This document shows, in pieces, positions 13,478 to 16,461 of a DNA stretch of 16,461 bases. This DNA comes from an uncultured Eubacteriales bacterium (GTDB taxonomy: Bacteria > Bacillota > Clostridia > Oscillospirales > Oscillospiraceae). Below the pieces are notes generated by a model, which was given only the letters and a program-made list of their open reading frames with translations, ran no database searches and had not been told where the DNA came from. The first letter of the stretch is position 1, and each line of letters begins with the position of its first letter. The stretch lies in NCBI GenBank assembly GCA_934567745.1, contig CAKTJM010000025.1:1-16461 (forward strand), written 5' to 3'. Made by a program: the position numbers and the translations under genes.

Positions 13478-13506
13478 TTGACAGACGGGTCGAGCGGTGA
13501 TATAAC
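13478..13506 (+). promoter_or_regulatory. Promoter of the TetR gene
   Basis: TTGACA (13478-13483) and TATAAC (13501-13506) are 17 bases apart. The -10 is part of the palindrome at 13501-13515. Confidence 0.88.
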
Positions 13507-13515
13507 GCCGTTATA
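13501..13515. promoter_or_regulatory. Perfect palindrome, likely TetR operator
   Basis: TATAACG-C-CGTTATA is a perfect 7+1+7 palindrome covering the -10 of the TetR promoter. A further TATAACG copy starts at 13512 and overlaps its right half. Position and symmetry fit autorepression by the TetR protein encoded next. Confidence 0.65.
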
Positions 13516-13538
13516 ACGATGAGGAAGGGGGCGATCGG

Positions 13539-14144
13539 ATGGCCGAGGAGACGACACGGGCGCGCATCGAGCGCGCGGCCCGAGAGGATTTCCTGGACCT
13601 CGGCTTCCAGCGCGCCTCCCTGCGGAGCATCGTGAAGGCCGCCGGTGTCACGACCGGCGCGTTCTACGGCTATTACGACAGCAAGGCCGCCCTCTTCCGC
13701 GCCCTGGTCGGCCCCGTCCACGACCATGTGCGGGAGACCTACCGTATCTCGCTCGACCGGTTCGCGTCCCTTCCCCTGACGGAGCAGCCGGAGCACATGG
13801 GCCAGGCCGGGCTGGACTGTATGCGCGAGCTGCTGCCCTATCTCTGCGCGCACCGTGACGAGGTCAGGCTCCTCCTGTGCTGTGCCGAGGGGACCCGCTA
13901 CGCCCACTTCGTCGATGAGCTGGTCGCGTGGGAGGTCGAGGCGACGCACCAGTATTACGACGTCCTCGCGCAGCTCGGCCGCCCCGTGCCCCCCATCGAC
14001 CCGCGGCTGGAGCACATCCTCGCCACGGGGATGTTCGACGCCTGCTTCGAGCTGATCCTCCACGACGTCCCGGACCCCGAGACCTATCTGGAGGACCTCA
14101 ACGCCTTCTACACCGCCGGTTGGCAGAGGATCATGGGCCAGTGA
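13539..14144 (+). CDS. TetR/AcrR-family transcriptional repressor
   Basis: 201 residues, typical for the family. The N-terminal helix-turn-helix (about 9-55) reads ASLRSIVKAAGVTTGAFYGY followed by YDSKAALF, the recognised TetR signature. The C-terminal ligand-binding domain (about 60-200) is divergent, as usual, and gives no clue to the ligand. GAGGAAGGGG (13521-13530) lies 8 bases before ATG 13539. The gene precedes two ABC exporter genes on the same strand by 117 bp. TetR-ABC-ABC loci are widespread in gut Bacillota, where the repressor usually controls the exporter. A perfect palindrome on its own -10 and another dyad at 14168-14189 are candidate operators. Confidence 0.93.
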   Translation: MAEETTRARIERAAREDFLDLGFQRASLRSIVKAAGVTTGAFYGYYDSKAALFRALVGPVHDHVRETYRISLDRFASLPLTEQPEHMGQAGLDCMRELLPYLCAHRDEVRLLLCCAEGTRYAHFVDELVAWEVEATHQYYDVLAQLGRPVPPIDPRLEHILATGMFDACFELILHDVPDPETYLEDLNAFYTAGWQRIMGQ

Positions 14145-14167
14145 AGGACCATTCTCTTCGCTCTATT

Positions 14168-14189
14168 GGTTAGTTTTATCGAACTAACC
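14168..14189. promoter_or_regulatory. Perfect dyad between TetR and the ABC genes
   Basis: GGTTAGTT (14168-14175) and AACTAACC (14182-14189) form a perfect 8-bp inverted repeat with a 6-base gap. There is no T run on the plus side. It resembles the first operator only in being TTA/TAA-rich, so it may be a second TetR site or an mRNA hairpin. Confidence 0.45.
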
Positions 14190-14204
14190 GCGTCGCGGAT
14201 GACC

Positions 14205-14220
14205 GGGGACGCCCGTCCCC
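14205..14220 (+). other. Short GC hairpin in the ABC leader
   Basis: GGGGAC (14205-14210) pairs with GTCCCC (14215-14220) over a 4-base loop. It lies about 25 bases before the AAAGGAGG ribosome binding site (14246-14253). Role unknown. Confidence 0.3.
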
Positions 14221-14261
14221 TCCATCATATCGAACCACTCTCGTCAAAGGAGGTATCCCCC

Positions 14262-15248
14262 TTGAAAAGACCCTCGGACTTGGGCCGGCTGCTCTCGTAC
14301 GCCGGCCGGCATCGGATCCTGACCTGGCTCTCCTGGGTCCTGTCGGCCGTCAGTGCGCTGGTGGCCCTGGTCCCCTTCTGGTACATCTGGCGGATCCTGC
14401 AGGAGGTCATCGCGGTCGCGCCGCAGTATGACCAGGCCGTGGCGTTCGCGGTGGAGGCGGTCCTGCTCTACATCGCCGGGCTGATGTGCGCCCACCTCTC
14501 GGCCTTCCACATCGCCACCCGGCTGCGCATCGCCATGCTGGAGCACATCGCCGCCCTGCCCCTCGGGCGGATCGGCCAGTTCGGCAGCGGCAAGCTCCGC
14601 CGGACGATCTCCGAGACCGCCGGGGCGACCGAGACCTATCTCGCCCACCAGCTCCCGGACAAGGCCCGCGCCGTCGCCACCGTCGTCGAGCTGCTGGCCC
14701 TGCTGCTGGCCTTCGACTGGCGGCTGGGCCTGCTGAGCCTGATCCCCGTGGCCCTCGGCTCCCTCTGCATGATGGGGATGACCGGCAAGAGCATGCAGGA
14801 GAAGCTCAGCCAGTATCAGGACGCCCTCGCCGACATGTCGAACGAGGCCGTCGAGTACGTCCGCGGCATCCCCGTCGTCAAGACCTTCGGCCAGACGGTG
14901 ACGTCCTTCCAGCGGTTCAAGGCGACGATCGACGCCTATGAGAAGTGGACCATCGCCTATACGAAGGAGCTGCGCGGACCCATGACGGCCTACACCCTGG
15001 CCATCAACAGCGTGTTCGCCTTCCTGATCCTCGGCGGCTCCTGCTTCGCGCGGGGCGGCGTGGGCCCGGCCCTGCTGCTGGACCTGCTGTTCTACATCAT
15101 CATCACGCCGGTCATCTCCCTGACCCTCACCAAGCTCATGACCATGAGCGAGAATAGCATGATCGTGCGGGACGGCCTGTTCCGGTCGATGTGGCAGGAG
15201 TATCAGCGGTCCGTACAGTGGAAAGTGACGAAGGAGGTCCCGGTATGA
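14262..15248 (+). CDS. ABC exporter half, ATPase domain missing by internal deletion
   Basis: Continuous frame of 328 residues; intact half-exporters of this type have about 575-600. Residues 1-302 are a type I exporter membrane domain with about six helices, the 'GRIGQFGSGKLRRTIS' coupling segment and GIPVVKTFGQT. After the linker start SENSMIV (to about 302), the protein passes directly into DGLFRSMWQEYQRSVQWKV (304-322), which looks like the tail that follows the ATPase domain in this family ('xGLYxxMWxxYxxSVxWKV'). Walker A, Q loop, signature and Walker B are all absent, so roughly 250 residues are gone in frame. The start is TTG 14262, placed 8 bases after AAAGGAGG; the longer frame from 14166 has no ribosome binding site. 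The stop overlaps the next gene (ATGA). As written it cannot hydrolyse ATP. Confidence 0.82.
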   Translation: MKRPSDLGRLLSYAGRHRILTWLSWVLSAVSALVALVPFWYIWRILQEVIAVAPQYDQAVAFAVEAVLLYIAGLMCAHLSAFHIATRLRIAMLEHIAALPLGRIGQFGSGKLRRTISETAGATETYLAHQLPDKARAVATVVELLALLLAFDWRLGLLSLIPVALGSLCMMGMTGKSMQEKLSQYQDALADMSNEAVEYVRGIPVVKTFGQTVTSFQRFKATIDAYEKWTIAYTKELRGPMTAYTLAINSVFAFLILGGSCFARGGVGPALLLDLLFYIIITPVISLTLTKLMTMSENSMIVRDGLFRSMWQEYQRSVQWKVTKEVPV

Positions 15249-16461
15249 TCGAAAAGCTGCAACGGCGCTTCGCCCTCTCGCGCAAGGGCGCCGTGGACGT
15301 CATCAAGGGCAGTCTCGCCTGCGCGTTCCAGAACATCACCTTCATGGTCCCGGTGGGCCTGCTCTACTGCATGGTGCAGGACCTGACGGGCGGCGGTCTC
15401 GGGGCCCGGCGCGTCCCGTTCTATGTCGTCGGTATCGTGGTCTGCGCGGTGCTGATCGTGTACGCCACCCGCCTGCAATACGACAGTACCTTCCTCGCGA
15501 CCTACGTCGAGACCGGCGTGCGCCGCATCTCCCTGGCCGAGAAGCTCCGCAGGATCCCGCTGTCCTTCTTCGGCAAGCGCGACCTGGCGGACCTGACCTC
15601 GTCGCTCATGAACGACTGCGCCGTGCTGGAGACGAGCCAGTCCCACCACGTCGCCCCGCTGATCGGCGCCTTCCTCTCGACGGTCCTGATCGCCATCTCC
15701 CTGTTCTTCTTCGACTGGCGCATGGCGCTGGCGTCCATCTGGCCCCTGCCGGTGGCCTTCGCCATCGTCGCCCTGGCCGCACGGGTGCAGGAGCGGCTCG
15801 CCCGCCGGTCCACGGCCGCCAAGGTCACCTGCGAGGAGGGCATCCAGGAGTGCCTGGAGTCCATGGCCGACCTGCGCGCCAACGGCGCGGCGCGGCGGTA
15901 CCTCGACGGGCTGACCGACGAGCTCCGCGCCCTGGAGCACCAGCTGATCGTCACCGAGCTGGGCACGGCGGTCTTCGTGGTCTCGGCCGGGCTGGTGCTG
16001 CGGCTGGGCATCGCGACGACGGCGCTCGTCGGGGCGCAGCTCCTCGTGCGCGGGGAGCTGGACCTGATGACCTTTTCCTCTTCCTGCTGGTGGCCTCCCG
16101 GCTGTACGACCCGCTGGAGGGCTCGCTCCAGAACCTCGCCGCCATCATCAGCACCAGCAGCAACATCGAACGGATGAACGAGATCCTCGACTGCCCCGTC
16201 CAGGGCGGAGCGGAGCAGCTCACGAACGAGGGCTACGACATCGTCTTCGACCATGTGGGCTTCTCCTACGACGGGGTCGAGACGGTCCTGCGCGACGTCT
16301 CCTTCACCGCCCGCCAGGGCGAGGTGACGGCCCTGGTCGGCCCCTCCGGCGGCGGCAAGACCACCGTCTCCCGGCTGGCCGCGCGGTTCTGGGACGTGGA
16401 CCGCGGCCGGATCACCGTCGGCGGGATGGATGTCTCGCAGATCGACTCGGAGGTCCTGATG
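15245..16461 (+). pseudogene. Second ABC exporter half, frameshifted, runs off the window
   Basis: Starts at ATG 15245, overlapping the previous stop, with AAGGAGG at 15231-15237. The first 277 residues are a type I exporter membrane domain, including the conserved FFGKRDLADLTSSLMNDC segment. At the T run 16073-16076 the frame is lost: the original frame turns into a serine/arginine-rich tail and stops at 16177. One base earlier in phase (from 16075), the expected sequence resumes as FLFLLVASRLYDPLEGSLQN and continues without a stop to the window end, including Walker A GPSGGGKTT (16339-16365). One missing T (TTTTT to TTTT) explains it. The ATPase domain is cut by the window edge. If the shift is a sequencing error, this is an intact gene. 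Confidence 0.85.

Noticed and set aside
11252..13516. 754-residue open frame on the plus strand
   Set aside because: Antisense to the DUF4317 and yhaM genes, crosses two intergenic signals and shows only Val/Leu/Arg-rich filler.
14166..14261. N-terminal extension of the first ABC gene from 14166
   Set aside because: It begins inside the dyad after TetR, has no ribosome binding site, and the family sequence begins at the TTG after AAAGGAGG.
16070..16080. Programmed -1 ribosomal frameshift in the second ABC gene
   Set aside because: The codons ACC TTT TCC do not form a slippery heptamer and no enhancing SD or pseudoknot is evident; an ordinary indel or sequencing error is simpler.

Overview
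This is a GC-rich (roughly two-thirds G+C by eye), gene-dense bacterial chromosome segment. DUF4317 and YhaM-family genes, strong AGGAGG-type ribosome binding sites, LysR/TetR-controlled small operons and a TetR-ABC-ABC exporter locus point to a high-GC Bacillota, most likely a gut Clostridia/Oscillospirales-type organism. This assignment is inference from gene content; there is no rRNA in the window. I see no tRNA, CRISPR array, insertion sequence or phage gene.

Layout. 1-241: 3' end of a polyphosphate kinase gene with a strong terminator. 242-610: a regulatory gap with an extended -10 promoter flanked by inverted candidate operators. 611-2550: an OmpR-type response regulator and its sensor kinase (ATGCTGA overlap). 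2714-3574: a LysR regulator, convergent through a bidirectional terminator with an acetylornithine-type aminotransferase (3648-4808, minus). 4809-5174: an AT-richer divergent promoter region. 5175-6287: a PepT-like M20 zinc peptidase, convergent through a bidirectional terminator with an unusual ClC-type anion transporter (6353-7567, minus). That gene lies 46 bp behind a second LysR gene (7614-8531, minus). The second LysR is divergent from a tight four-gene operon (8667-11151): iron-type alcohol dehydrogenase, flavodoxin, cupin, carboxymuconolactone decarboxylase-like protein, ending in a strong terminator. 11249-13351 (minus): YhaM-type 3'-5' exoribonuclease followed by a DUF4317 protein. 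13539-16461: TetR regulator and two ABC exporter genes.

How the parts work together. The clearest functional unit is the LysR-controlled dehydrogenase/flavodoxin/cupin/CMD operon, which looks like a redox or reactive-carbonyl response module; its substrate cannot be read from sequence. The two-component pair and both stand-alone regulators have recognisable promoters with dyads or repeats placed for autoregulation. The TetR gene has a perfect 15-bp palindrome over its own -10.

The most unusual signal is in the exporter locus. The first ABC gene is one continuous frame, but its membrane domain runs straight into what looks like the last ~25 residues of an ABC ATPase tail, so the whole nucleotide-binding domain is missing. 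The second ABC gene carries a one-base frameshift in a short T run before its own ATPase domain. As written, neither gene encodes a complete half-transporter. This may be real decay, a population variant, or an assembly/sequencing error; reads across 15160-15180 and 16073-16076 would decide.
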